DNA of 32,660 nucleotides from Phycisphaerae bacterium (GTDB taxonomy: Bacteria; Planctomycetota; Phycisphaerae; UBA1845; UTPLA1), in NCBI GenBank assembly GCA_030432035.1, contig JAUIHO010000033.1, positions 1 through 32,660 on the forward strand, in the 5' to 3' direction. Below are positions 8,621-16,924 of the stretch, piece after piece (position 1 is the first letter of the stretch; the number at the start of each line of letters is the position of its first letter). A model generated the notes under the pieces. It saw nothing but the letters and a program-made list of their open reading frames with translations, did no database searches and was not told the DNA's origin. A program made the position numbers and the translations under genes.

Positions 8621-9181
8621 TCAATAAACCCGCTCCCCCGCCGCCGAGGTTTCGATCAACTTCGCCAGTCGTCGGTCGCGCGTGTCTTCGCGTTTGGCGC
8701 TCATGACCCAATGACGAGCCATGCGTTGATAGCCCGGCGGCTGCGACTCGAAAAACTTCCACGCCTTTTTGTTTTTCTTAAATGCGCTCAGGCGTTTCTT
8801 ATCGAGTTCGCCATCGAAATCTTTGACGGAATAGCCCTTTTCCTCCGACTTGGGCCGAGCCTCGAAAGCCTTGCGTCCCGCCGCCGTCATCTTGTCGGTC
8901 TTTTCCAACTCGGCCACCATCCGGATGTTGACCGCACTCCAACGGCTCTTCGGTCGCCGCGGTGTGAACCGAACCGAATAACTCTCTTCGTCGACAGTCC
9001 TACGAATGCTGTCGATCCAACCGAAACACAGCGCCTCGGCGACCGACTCGGGCCACGTAATCGACGGCTTGCCGGTGTTTTTCTTGTAATAGCCCACGAC
9101 AAGTTCGTCGGCAGCCTTATGGTTCGTTTTGAGCCAAGCGCGAAAGGCGGCCGGTGATTTGAAGAATCGTGGTCGTGGCAT
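8621..9181 (-). CDS. YdeI/OmpD-associated family protein
   Basis: A 186-residue soluble protein. The N-terminus (residues 6-18, FFKSPAAFRAWL), the segment ITWPESVAEALCFGWIDSIR and RFTPRRPKSRWSAVN are characteristic of the YdeI/OmpD-associated (OmdA, bacteriocin-protection) family. The C-terminal half has the family's lysine-rich FKKNKKAWKFFESQPPGYQR segment and ends with a basic helix. Function is poorly defined; members have been linked to peptide or bacteriocin tolerance, which is suggestive next to an immunity-type gene but not evidence of a link. Length and start (ATG, MPRPRFFKSP) fit the family. Confidence 0.88.
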   Translation of the reverse strand: MPRPRFFKSPAAFRAWLKTNHKAADELVVGYYKKNTGKPSITWPESVAEALCFGWIDSIRRTVDEESYSVRFTPRRPKSRWSAVNIRMVAELEKTDKMTAAGRKAFEARPKSEEKGYSVKDFDGELDKKRLSAFKKNKKAWKFFESQPPGYQRMARHWVMSAKREDTRDRRLAKLIETSAAGERVY

Positions 9182-9245
9182 GGTGTTAGTGATTCAAAGG
9201 TATAAACACGAGGAAGGCAAATTGAAGGCAGAATATCAAGCCGTG

Positions 9246-9266
9246 TAGGTCGGTGTATCTACCGAC
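9246..9266 (+). repeat. TAGGTCGG hairpin repeat, copy 1, abutting a stop codon
   Basis: GTCGGT (9249-9254) and ACCGAC (9261-9266) form a six-base stem with loop GTATCT, preceded by TAG. It ends directly at the stop codon of the minus-strand lipoprotein gene (9267). An inverted copy of its TAGGTCGG head lies at 9825-9832. Confidence 0.6.
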
Positions 9267-9683
9267 TCACTTGTTGATCGATCTCTTATTGGAAACATCC
9301 AGCCAACCGGTAATAGTGCCCTCCGGTCGCCCAGCCCGCATGTCGCTCGGGGCAACGTCGATTGAATGTGGGGCGAATTGTTCGTCCTTCACTAAGATAT
9401 GTTGTCCTTCTGCCACCATCAGACGATTCGAATCAACATTGATGCGGTAGTGACGACTACCCAAGGACAAATCGATGTACAGTATCGGCGGCTCTTCGCC
9501 TTGAGGCCCAAGCCGATACGTTCTGACAATTGGTGTTGTTCCCTTAACTTCCGGAAGCACGAACTCATCGTATCGCTCATCAAATGGAATATATGGACCG
9601 ACCGGAGATCGATCATTCGATAAGGAGCACGCCAAGAGAAGCGGCAGAAAAACAAAACACGCAATGTAACAGGCGAATCGCAT
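9267..9683 (-). CDS. Hypothetical lipoprotein
   Basis: A 138-residue predicted lipoprotein that I do not recognise. The start at 9683 has GGAGG at good spacing; an ATG four codons upstream overlaps that ribosome-binding site. The signal peptide ends in LLLAC, a clear lipobox with the cysteine near residue 18. The mature part is a mixed beta-type domain with no catalytic motif that I can see. GC is about 45% in the line I counted (9421-9480), below the 58% of my comparison line in the pgpH-like gene, and the gene is bracketed by inverted copies of a TAGGTCGG hairpin (9246-9266 and 9811-9832), so it may have arrived as a small mobile cassette. Confidence 0.7.
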   Translation of the reverse strand: MRFACYIACFVFLPLLLACSLSNDRSPVGPYIPFDERYDEFVLPEVKGTTPIVRTYRLGPQGEEPPILYIDLSLGSRHYRINVDSNRLMVAEGQHILVKDEQFAPHSIDVAPSDMRAGRPEGTITGWLDVSNKRSINK

Positions 9684-9810
9684 CAAAGCCTCCATTCGAT
9701 ATTGTCAGAACCTTGTGGACAGAATACTTGCGACAAAATTCAAAAATTAACGCAGATGTATTCTAGATCGAAAATTGAACTCCTGTATAGATAGGCACTC
9801 AACATCCCGC

Positions 9811-9832
9811 GTCGGGTCTATGACCCGACCTA
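9811..9832 (-). repeat. TAGGTCGG hairpin repeat, copy 2 (inverted)
   Basis: GTCGGGTC (9811-9818) and GACCCGAC (9822-9829) form a perfect eight-base stem with loop TAT. Read on the minus strand it starts TAGGTCGG like copy 1. It lies immediately after the stop codon of the minus-strand gene ending at 9834. Confidence 0.65.
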
Positions 9833-9833
9833 C

Positions 9834-10316
9834 TCATTTGTTCGACGGCACCGGCGTCGCTTCTGCCGGGTAAATCTTAAACGCCGCGCGGCCGGTCATT
9901 TCCATGCCATTCATATACACGCGATATTCAACGTAATCCGTTCCAAGAAACCGCTCGGGCGCGCTGTAGAAAAAGCTGCCGTCGGCGGCGAGGTCGATCA
10001 TACCGCCCTGTTCCGTTTGGCCCGTGAACGGTTCGACGGCGTCGGCCGTCATGTCGTTGGCGATCACGCCCAGCTTGGCGACCACTTCCAACTGGCTCAC
10101 GCCGATCAGCGCATAGCTTTCGGGGTTCACCCGCAGCTCGGTTTCGGTCATCGGCGTGCCATCCACGCCTAGCGCAACAGTCCCGAACGGTATGTCGCAA
10201 CCGGCAAATCCCATCATCGTGATGAGCGTGAGGCAGCCGCGCGGGACCAGCGTGCGGCGCAGCAGGTTGGAAACTCGAGTCGTCAGACGTCGCGTGCAGT
10301 TGCTGTTATTCAACAT
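9834..10316 (-). CDS. Lipoprotein with bacterial Ig-like (cadherin-like) domain
   Basis: A 160-residue secreted protein. GGAGG lies nine bases before the ATG at 10316. A basic N-terminus and hydrophobic stretch end in GFAGC, a lipobox. The mature part contains GVIANDMTADAVEPFTG, GGMIDLAADGSFFYSAPERF and DYVEYRVYMNG, the pattern of Ig-like/cadherin-like repeats (Big_9 or VCBS type): an ND near the first strand, a G-x-DGSFxY-P turn, and a final Y-V strand. It is probably a cell-envelope-anchored binding or structural protein. Its first residues, MLNN, match the start of the lipoprotein at 25146. Confidence 0.75.
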   Translation of the reverse strand: MLNNSNCTRRLTTRVSNLLRRTLVPRGCLTLITMMGFAGCDIPFGTVALGVDGTPMTETELRVNPESYALIGVSQLEVVAKLGVIANDMTADAVEPFTGQTEQGGMIDLAADGSFFYSAPERFLGTDYVEYRVYMNGMEMTGRAAFKIYPAEATPVPSNK

Positions 10317-10838
10317 AGGGATTCGCCTCCGGGGTTTGTTGCGAACACCGGCACGAGATGCATGCGACGGGCCAGCGGCAATCTCACCAACCGCAAGCGA
10401 GCGGGTTTCGATAACAAACGCCCCACCTTCATCGCAGGCGAATTCGGCACTCTGGAATTCTGGTTATGACGGTAAATCAGAAATTGAGGCGACGGGGAGC
10501 GGTCGCGACAGCATCCGGGGCGTGATGAGTTGTCCAAACACCCCGCCGCGTGGCCGCCGCTCGACGATTTTCGGGCAATATCGGACGCAAAACCGGAATT
10601 TCTTGCCGATATGGGGCAAAAACCACCGCGATTCACTCTCTCGTCATCACACCAACCGCCCCTCACAATGCTCGTAACCAATTATTTTCACATCACTTAT
10701 GACAATTCCGGTTAACGCACTCCACCCATTTCCCCGGTCGCGCCAATTTTTCGGACGCCCTCAAGTTTTCAAACGCCTCGCGCCGATTTCTATCTTGCCC
10801 AAGATTCCTAAATTACCTAAATTAACACCTCAAGTCAG
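10317..10838. other. Intergenic region between divergent genes
   Basis: 522 bases without a supported gene. It must hold promoters for the minus-strand lipoprotein and the plus-strand B12-domain gene. A spaced inverted repeat (ATATCGG near 10578 and CCGATAT near 10606) was seen; its stem is short. I saw no riboswitch consensus. Confidence 0.5.
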
Positions 10839-11729
10839 GTGACCAAGAATCCGGGGCTGTCAGAAAGCAATACACCGTGCCCGGGAGCGGCACACGAAAC
10901 AAAGAAACCCGACGGCGGCAAGCGGCGATGGACGACCGACCTGCCCCAGCCCACGCGGCCCGCACGTGCCGCCCAGACTACGGAGATCACCGCCTTGGCC
11001 ACCACGCAAATCTTCCAACAGTACATCACCCCGCTCCTCGAAGGCCGCCGCAGCATTTGCCGCACGATCATCACCGAAGCCCTCGACAACGGCATCGAGC
11101 CACAGCGCCTCTATCAAGATGTCGTCTGGCCCGCGATGGCACAGGTGGATCACCTTTACCGAGAAGATCGCATCAATATTGCCGCCGAGCACATGGCCAC
11201 GCGCATCAACCGCACCGTCGCCGACCACTTGCAGTCGCGACTTCCCCGCGCCGCGAAGAACGGCAAGCGCATTCTGATCACCTGCACCGAATGTGAAGCC
11301 GAAGAGATCAGCGCTCAGATGTGTGCAGACTTGTTCGAAGCTGAAGGTTGGGAAGTATACTTCTTGGGTGCCGGCATCCCGCGTGACGAGATGGGCTCGC
11401 TCGTCGGTCAGTTGCAACCAGAAATGATGATGATCGTCGGCAGCAAGCCAACCGACGTGCCGGAAGTTCGTCAGATGATCGATCACATCCGCGAGATTAA
11501 CTCGTGCCCGACGATGAACGTGTTGGTGTCGGGTGGCGTGTTCAACCGAGCGCAAGGTTTATGGCGCGAAGTGAAAGCAGACTTCTTTGCGGAAACGGCC
11601 GCCGAAGCGTTGGAGATTGCGGCGAAGGCCGACCCGCGCAAGGCCGAAGCGCGACCTGCCAATGCACCGAAGAAGCGACGACGACGACGCAAGCCGCCGT
11701 TGTTGGCGCAACTTGAAGGCGAGTGCTAA
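10839..11729 (+). CDS. B12-binding-like regulator protein lacking the cobalamin His ligand
   Basis: A 296-residue protein. Residues about 58-135 form a helical B12-binding-2-type cap (PLLEGRRSICRTIITEAL, and IAAEHMATRINRTV, like the EH-containing helix of CarH/MetH). Residues 143-260 form the Rossmann-like B12-binding domain: RILITCTECEAEEISAQM, then LFEAEGWEVYFLGAGIP and a VSGG strand. At the ligand motif DxHxxG it has E151-C-E153-A-E-E156, so the axial histidine and the glycine are absent. The C-terminus has KKRRRRRKPP, a strongly basic tail. It may be a regulator that senses something other than base-off cobalamin, or binds it differently. The GTG start is uncertain; TTG at 10995 is an alternative. 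Confidence 0.75.
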   Translation: MTKNPGLSESNTPCPGAAHETKKPDGGKRRWTTDLPQPTRPARAAQTTEITALATTQIFQQYITPLLEGRRSICRTIITEALDNGIEPQRLYQDVVWPAMAQVDHLYREDRINIAAEHMATRINRTVADHLQSRLPRAAKNGKRILITCTECEAEEISAQMCADLFEAEGWEVYFLGAGIPRDEMGSLVGQLQPEMMMIVGSKPTDVPEVRQMIDHIREINSCPTMNVLVSGGVFNRAQGLWREVKADFFAETAAEALEIAAKADPRKAEARPANAPKKRRRRRKPPLLAQLEGEC

Positions 11730-11766
11730 ATCGAAGCGGAAACAATCAACGCCGCGAACGGGAGTC

Positions 11767-11793
11767 GTCCCCCAGCCCCAGAGGGGCAGGGGC
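11767..11793 (+). repeat. Long-range inverted repeat, copy 1 (partner 22711-22737)
   Basis: The 27 bases beginning GTCCCCCAGCCCCAG and ending GGGGCAGGGGC are the exact reverse complement of 22711-22737. The internal AGCCCCAGAGGGGC can fold locally. The match stops at both ends, so this is a dispersed intergenic element rather than part of a larger duplication. Confidence 0.85.
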
Positions 11794-11822
11794 ACCCGAT
11801 ACACGCGGCCCCCGCGCTGTGG

Positions 11823-11841
11823 CACCGGTTTATAACCGGTG
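11823..11841. repeat. CACCGGTT-TAT-AACCGGTG hairpin
   Basis: A perfect eight-base stem with a three-base TAT loop, like the hairpin at 9811-9829, which has the same stem length and TAT loop but a different stem sequence. It is preceded by TGTGG. Confidence 0.65.
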
Positions 11842-11898
11842 ATCCCCGGTCGCGACAAACACAATATTCTTCTTCATCTCCTCCTGTTTCCCAAGTAT

Positions 11899-11923
11899 GC
11901 CGCGGCCTGGCCGCGGCTTTTTT
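11899..11923 (+). terminator. Intrinsic terminator, plus strand
   Basis: GCCGCGGC (11899-11906), loop CTG, GCCGCGGC (11910-11917), followed by six T. It would stop transcripts coming from the B12-domain gene 170 bases upstream. Confidence 0.88.
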
Positions 11924-12007
11924 CATTAATGGAAGAGGTTACTACTTGTTTGAGTATTCCATTTGAATTCGAAAGATTTCTTCTGCGGGTCGAAACCCTC
12001 ACCCCAA

Positions 12008-12030
12008 CCCTCTCCCTGCGAGGGAGAGGG
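12008..12030. repeat. CCCTCTCCCT palindrome (common dispersed repeat)
   Basis: A perfect ten-base stem, CCCTCTCCCT and AGGGAGAGGG, with loop GCG. It is preceded by CCCTCACCCCAA, a phrase common in intergenic repeats of many bacteria. Confidence 0.7.
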
Positions 12031-12085
12031 AGTGTAAATCGCCCACGGAATTTACGTCGCCCACTTAATTGACGCGTACGGTTTA

Positions 12086-12268
12086 CTAATAACGCGTCGT
12101 CTCGCCTGCGTCTGCAAAGATGAAGAGGGCAATCCCCAATGCGATGCCAAACCCCGCCACGCGAATCTTGCCTTGGCTCGAAATGAATATCGCTGCGGAG
12201 ATTCCGGCAAGCGCCAATGCCGCCGTATAGCGCAACCAAACAGGTAAATCGAACCACCAGTCCAACAT
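12086..12268 (-). CDS. Small two-helix membrane protein coupled to the CASTOR-like channel
   Basis: A 60-residue protein with a short WWFDLP start and two hydrophobic segments (about 13-30 and 38-53) separated by a short SSQGK loop. Its ATG overlaps the stop codon of the upstream channel gene (TAATG), which implies translational coupling. I do not recognise the family. The tight coupling suggests it might be an accessory subunit of the channel, but this is inference; it could equally be an unrelated hypothetical protein. Confidence 0.6.
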   Translation of the reverse strand: MLDWWFDLPVWLRYTAALALAGISAAIFISSQGKIRVAGFGIALGIALFIFADAGETTRY

Positions 12269-14214
12269 TAGGTATCATCCTCGGCCAAGACCACGAGCGA
12301 ATCTTCTGCACTGATATGATATTTGACCGTTTTCTCGGGGATCAGCTTCACGCCAAAGTTCTTATCCATTTCCGCCTCGTCGGCTTTGATTTTGACACCC
12401 ATGCATACTTCGGCGCGTGCCTGTGCGGCAACCATCATGTCGGCATAGCTAACGTCAACCGGCAGGTCGGCGAAGTAAAGCGTCGCGGGTTTGAGGTAGA
12501 TCTCCGAGCCGTCCTCCTCAAACAAGTCGTCGTAAACCTTTTTGATATCCTGCTGTTCCGATACCTGCGCCAACAACATACTGACGAGCCGGTTGGAAAT
12601 AATGAAATCGTTCACGCCGGCACGCGAAACCAACGCCTGATTGCGTGAGTTCATCACTTCACTAATCAGCGATGTCTTCGCCGGTCCGGCCGCATCGAGC
12701 AACCGTCGCAACACCAACAGAATGATGATCGTTTCTGAGTCGATCGTTTCCGGATCGGCATTGGTTACACCTTGGCTCAGGATCAACACGTTGTCGTATC
12801 GCGTCGGGTCGAGTTTCTCATACGTCTCCGTATGCAACGGATCGGCGTCAACAATCTCAATAATCAGCTCGGAAGCTTTATCGCGCAGCCGATCCACGGC
12901 GATACGCACGTGGTCGCCCGGGTCTTGCACGAGAATATCGATACGCGAACCGGCCAACACATAATCCGCGTATTGTTCGATGAGAATTTCCGCCTTCGGA
13001 TTCCAGCCGATGATCAGTTGCCGCTCGACGCCGTGTTCAAGCCGCTGATTTGAGTCGGCTAGCGTGCGACCTGTCGCGACCGGCTGCGGTCGATATTCAA
13101 TGGTCGAATCATCCTCTGCGAGAATCAATACCTCATCGCCCGGCATCACCGATGTATCGATCGACGGGTTGATCAGCAAATCGCCATCGGCGCGTCGAAT
13201 GCCCAACGGTATGCCATCGGGAAAATGAAACTGCAACGCGCCGAACCCAATCTCCGGCCACGGTCCGCCATAGAAATACATCTCGCAACCGTCGAACGAC
13301 ATGATTTCGGAATACACGACGCTCAACCCGACCGAACGCGACGTTTGCACCATGACCTTGGCCAGCACATCGCTCGCGTCGATCGTCGTTACTTCGTTGG
13401 GGGCGATGCGTTCGGCAATAATGCGATTGCGCCGGTAGTACAGCTCGGCCACGATGTTCAGCTCTTGACCGGGCGCTTTCGCCGCGATCAAACCCAGCAC
13501 TGTCTTGATCACGCGCGAATCGCTGGCAGACAACGCCTCAGGCGGGTCGGCCTCGCTGCATTCGCCCAATACGATCGCCGATTTACACGTGGCGACCGAA
13601 ACGACATCCAAGTTCACCAACGATGAGACGGCACCGCTGCGCGTTACGACGCGCGTGGTCTTGGTGTCGCCCAGATTCATGCTGAGATGGTCGTCCATCT
13701 CTTCTTTGTCTTTTTCAGCCAAGATTACGACGCAGCCGTCGTCTTCGCTTTCGTTGGCAATGACCAACTCGCGCACGATTTCAACGACGCGATTGCTCCA
13801 ACCTAAAATGATTGTGTGATCTTCTTCGATAACCTTGGAATGGCCCTTTTTGAGTTGCGTCAGTTTCTGATCGAGCGCCGTCGTGATAAACGCAATCAGC
13901 ATCGAGAGAATGACGATGCCCACGAGACCGGCCAGCACACCGGGAATTTTATAGACCGGGTCGCTGCCGATCTCCTGGTTCATATTCCCGGGGTCGGTCA
14001 ACTCAAGAAAAATCACGTACACGTGATTAAAGAAGCCGCCGATGCGTTCCCCACCTTCGGGATAAATCAGATAGATCAGCCCGCGCATGAGGATGAGGGC
14101 GATGAAACTCACGACGAACACGACGACGAGGCTCAAGAAGATCGAGCTGCCGCCGCGCGACATGAAATTGTCGAATCGATAACGCAGGCGCTGGGAAAAT
14201 GATGAATTCGCCAT
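12268..14214 (-). CDS. CASTOR/POLLUX-related putative ion channel
   Basis: A 648-residue membrane protein. The start at 14214 (MANSSFSQRL) fits better than an ATG 20 codons upstream, because GAGG lies about 13 bases before it. Residues about 25-50 form the first membrane helix. FNHVYVIFLELTDPGNMNQ is the pore-loop region of this family, followed by a second helix (GVLAGLVGIVILSMLIAF). The rest holds two RCK/TrkA-N-like regulatory domains, beginning DHTIILGWSNRVVEIVREL. Plant CASTOR and POLLUX are nuclear-envelope cation channels; bacterial relatives, like MthK-type channels, are thought to be gated through the RCK ring. The downstream 60-codon gene overlaps its stop. Confidence 0.88.
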   Translation of the reverse strand: MANSSFSQRLRYRFDNFMSRGGSSIFLSLVVVFVVSFIALILMRGLIYLIYPEGGERIGGFFNHVYVIFLELTDPGNMNQEIGSDPVYKIPGVLAGLVGIVILSMLIAFITTALDQKLTQLKKGHSKVIEEDHTIILGWSNRVVEIVRELVIANESEDDGCVVILAEKDKEEMDDHLSMNLGDTKTTRVVTRSGAVSSLVNLDVVSVATCKSAIVLGECSEADPPEALSASDSRVIKTVLGLIAAKAPGQELNIVAELYYRRNRIIAERIAPNEVTTIDASDVLAKVMVQTSRSVGLSVVYSEIMSFDGCEMYFYGGPWPEIGFGALQFHFPDGIPLGIRRADGDLLINPSIDTSVMPGDEVLILAEDDSTIEYRPQPVATGRTLADSNQRLEHGVERQLIIGWNPKAEILIEQYADYVLAGSRIDILVQDPGDHVRIAVDRLRDKASELIIEIVDADPLHTETYEKLDPTRYDNVLILSQGVTNADPETIDSETIIILLVLRRLLDAAGPAKTSLISEVMNSRNQALVSRAGVNDFIISNRLVSMLLAQVSEQQDIKKVYDDLFEEDGSEIYLKPATLYFADLPVDVSYADMMVAAQARAEVCMGVKIKADEAEMDKNFGVKLIPEKTVKYHISAEDSLVVLAEDDT

Positions 14215-14385
14215 GGCAACGCGTTTCCTCAACGCAGGCCGACGCGCGCACGGCGCGCCGCGATTTGCGCTCACAATTTAAAAGCGAAGTTCCGTCTCCG
14301 GCTCTCGTAATCTGTTGGCGATTCTTCCAAAATCGCTCGGGCCCGATGCCCACTCGCACACGTTGCCACTTTGCGCGAAATGGCC

Positions 14386-15429
14386 TTACGAATCCAGTAC
14401 TTTTTTCAGCGCGGCTAGCGCTTTGTCCACGCCGTCATCGGGAATATCAAGATGCGACACGGCACGAAGCACAGTGGGCGCCAATAGCGGACTAAACCGC
14501 ACACCATGTGGCTGCAGCGCAGCGAGAATCTGCTTGGGCGTTTTGCCCGTCCCGCCAACATCGAAGACGACGATGTTGCTCTCAACCGCATCCACATCGA
14601 CGGTAATACCGGGTAGCTCTGCCAGGCCGACAGCCAAGCGCTTCGCCTTGTCGTGATCGATGGCGAGTCTTTCGACATTGTTCTCAAATGCGTAAATGCC
14701 TGCCGCGGCAACCATACCCGCTTGCCGCATGGCACCGCCGAAGAAATGTTTCGCACGCCATGCTTCATCGATAAACGCCTGCGTGCCGGCCAACACGCCA
14801 CCGACCGGACAGCCGAGCCCCTTGCTCAGGTCGATCCAACAACTATCAAAGTGCTGACAGTAATCTCGCGCCGTCACGCCCGCCGCCACCACCGCATTCA
14901 TCAATCGAGCACCATCGAGATGCGTGATTAAGTTGTGCTCCCGCGCACAATCCGTCACAGCCTTGACCTGTTCAACCGACCACACGCGACCGCCGCGCAG
15001 ATTACACGTGTTCTCGACACAGACCATCCGCGTGCGCGGCATATGAGGATCGTTCGGACGAATGAGCGGGACGATATCTTCCGGACCGAAGATGCCCGTC
15101 GGTGAATCGATCAACCGCAAGCTCGCCCGACTGTGGATTGCCGGGCCACCGCCTTCGAAGTTCACCGGGTGGTACGACGACTCGAGGATGATCTCGTCAC
15201 CTGCGCGACAGTGAATGAAGTGCGCGATGAGGTTGCACATTGTTCCCGTCGGCATAAACAACGCCGCCTCTTTGCCGCAAAGCTCGGCCACCATTTCCTG
15301 AAGCCTGTTAACCGACGGGTCTTCGCGCTTTTGTTCGTCGCCAACCTCCGCATTGGCAATGACCTGTCGCATCGCAGCCGAGGGTCGCGTCTGAGTGTCA
15401 CTGGAAAAGTCAACGGGAAAAACTGCCAT
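14386..15429 (-). CDS. Low-specificity threonine aldolase-like PLP enzyme
   Basis: A 347-residue member of the beta-eliminating lyase (aspartate aminotransferase fold I) family. The start MAVFPVDFSSDTQTRPSAAM has the family's DFxSDTxTxPs motif. LFMPTGTMCNLIA binds the PLP phosphate region, HLDGARLMNA contains the cofactor-contacting Asp and Arg, and DLSKGLGCPVGGVLAG holds the Schiff-base lysine. Such enzymes cleave L-threonine or L-allo-threonine to glycine and acetaldehyde. A close relative with other beta-hydroxy amino acid specificity is possible. It is the only gene between the channel and the small lipoprotein, apparently monocistronic. Confidence 0.9.
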   Translation of the reverse strand: MAVFPVDFSSDTQTRPSAAMRQVIANAEVGDEQKREDPSVNRLQEMVAELCGKEAALFMPTGTMCNLIAHFIHCRAGDEIILESSYHPVNFEGGGPAIHSRASLRLIDSPTGIFGPEDIVPLIRPNDPHMPRTRMVCVENTCNLRGGRVWSVEQVKAVTDCAREHNLITHLDGARLMNAVVAAGVTARDYCQHFDSCWIDLSKGLGCPVGGVLAGTQAFIDEAWRAKHFFGGAMRQAGMVAAAGIYAFENNVERLAIDHDKAKRLAVGLAELPGITVDVDAVESNIVVFDVGGTGKTPKQILAALQPHGVRFSPLLAPTVLRAVSHLDIPDDGVDKALAALKKVLDS

Positions 15430-15563
15430 GTCGATATACCTGCTATGCCACGGTTCGTCTTTGTGCTGGCGAATTCGTTAGGCGTGAAGCATAATGCATT
15501 CGGACAGTTTGCTCGATGGCGAGCAGCACGATCCATCGGACCGAAGAGGCGAGGCCCGTCCCC

Positions 15564-15746
15564 ATGACGCGACGTTACTATCGCAATCGAAAAAAGCTGA
15601 TGATGGCCTGTTTGACGTGCGGCACCGTGATGCAACTGGGTGCGTGTACTGATGATGTGGCTCTATTTGGAATCAACGTCGCCGTCTCGTCGATCACGTT
15701 GCCATTCAACGCGTTCGTCGCTGACGTGTTGACGCTATTCTTCTAA
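15564..15746 (+). CDS. Small hypothetical lipoprotein
   Basis: A 60-residue open frame from ATG 15564. It has a basic start (TRRYYRNRKK), a hydrophobic stretch and MQLGAC, a plausible lipobox; the mature part (about 37 residues) is hydrophobic and ends LTLFF. An upstream ATG at 15516 would add a non-signal leader. Several genes in this window encode similar short lipoproteins, which supports it as real, but coding evidence is thin. Confidence 0.5.
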   Translation: MTRRYYRNRKKLMMACLTCGTVMQLGACTDDVALFGINVAVSSITLPFNAFVADVLTLFF

Positions 15747-15765
15747 GAAGTGAATTGGGCACGGC

Positions 15766-16551
15766 TTAGCGCACCAGAATAATGGTGCCGGGCGAAGCCT
15801 GCAGATGCTTGGCGGCGCTACCTTGGTTGACGGCGACTTCGAGCATGCCCGTCGAACCGATCAGCGCGACGATTTCGCCGGGGCGCACATCGGAATACGT
15901 CGTGCGAACCGTGCCCACGCGAAGCGGCCCCACCGACACGCCGTGCCGTTGAATCCCGCCCTTTAGCTTGCCCAGATCGCCCTCGGAAATATTGGTGATG
16001 AGATTTCCGAAGTGATCGATGTACAGCACCTTGCCTTCGACGCCGCCCTGTTCGAGCAACTGCGGTCGATCGATGTTCAGCAGCTCTAACTCGCGCGCGA
16101 GCGGCCCCACCTTTTCCATCAACATGCCTTGCCACAAGTGACCGGCCACCGGCGCGAAGATGTCGCGACCGTGAAAGGTGTTGCTTACATCGTTTTCGTA
16201 TAGCCGTGAATTTTCGACTACGCGCAGTTCTTCCAACACGAAATCGCGGTGGATAAACGTTAATAGTCCGTTGTCGGGCGCGAGGATCGTCTGGGAACCA
16301 TACCGCGCGGCCATGATGCGCCGGCGCGAACCGACGCCGGGGTCGATCACGGCGATATGAATCGTGCCCGGCGGGCAGTATTCAAACACTTGCCGCAACA
16401 CGAACGCGCCATGCACAACGTCCTGCGGTCGAATCATGTGCGTGACATCGATAATCTGGGCGGTCGGAGCGCGCTGCAGGATCACGCCTTTCATGCAGGC
16501 GACGTAATGATCCGCCTGACCGAAATCTGTAAGTAGCGTGATAGCAGCCAT
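15766..16551 (-). CDS. SAM hydroxide adenosyltransferase (DUF62 / SAM hydrolase)
   Basis: A 261-residue enzyme of the fluorinase/chlorinase superfamily. Visible motifs are TLLTDFGQADHYVACMKG at the N-terminus, VIDPGVGSRRR with the family's DPGVG, LAPDNGLL, SNTFHGRDIFAPVAGHL, and YIDHFGNLITNI in the C-terminal domain. Most members that are not halogenases hydrolyse S-adenosyl-L-methionine to adenosine and L-methionine, using an Asp-Arg-His set to activate water (the FHGRD segment supplies Arg and His). I see no halogenase-specific insertion, so hydrolase is the safer name. The upstream region (373 bases) is shared with the divergent pgpH-like gene. Confidence 0.92.
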   Translation of the reverse strand: MAAITLLTDFGQADHYVACMKGVILQRAPTAQIIDVTHMIRPQDVVHGAFVLRQVFEYCPPGTIHIAVIDPGVGSRRRIMAARYGSQTILAPDNGLLTFIHRDFVLEELRVVENSRLYENDVSNTFHGRDIFAPVAGHLWQGMLMEKVGPLARELELLNIDRPQLLEQGGVEGKVLYIDHFGNLITNISEGDLGKLKGGIQRHGVSVGPLRVGTVRTTYSDVRPGEIVALIGSTGMLEVAVNQGSAAKHLQASPGTIILVR

Positions 16552-16924
16552 GTTGCCCCAAATACGCGAGCAGTCCGCGAGGTTGATTCCGGACGAACGC
16601 TCGCCCCGCGAATCCCATAGAGACCATTATCCGGACGTCCGTCGGGTCCGGGTCTCACGCGGTACCCTCCTCAATCCATCGGCTCGGCAGGTTAGCGGAG
16701 CCAATTTCGAGTACAAAATTGTAACTCCCTACCAATACTCGCCTTAGAGCGATTCCGCCTCGATTTCGGCCCTTTTCCCAGTTGCTGGTCAGGCCAAGCA
16801 CCCCAATTTGCGATACTATTTTCGGTGAGGCGGCGCGGTCAATGGCACCCGCTGCCTTTTCGTTGCCGGCGACCGAGTCGCCGGGCACTCAGCGAATGAT
16901 GGTCGCAGGGCACGCCGCTGTGGC
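16552..16924. other. Intergenic region between divergent genes
   Basis: 373 bases with no supported gene. It probably holds promoters for the SAM hydrolase gene (minus) and the pgpH-like operon (plus). I could not identify a convincing -35/-10 pair. Confidence 0.5.

Larger units (their letters stand above)
11730..12085. other. Intergenic region rich in palindromic repeats
   Basis: No gene. It contains a 27-base G/C-rich element (11767-11793), a hairpin (11823-11841), an intrinsic terminator (11899-11923) and a common CCCTCTCCC palindrome (12008-12030). Confidence 0.7.

Noticed and set aside
10156..10677. Plus-strand open frame across the start of the Ig-like lipoprotein and the intergenic region
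   Set aside because: It runs antisense to a gene with good signal peptide and ribosome-binding site, and its product is low-complexity.
15766..16551. Fluorinase or chlorinase assignment
   Set aside because: No halogenase-specific insertion was visible and the FHGRD segment fits the SAM hydroxide adenosyltransferase group.
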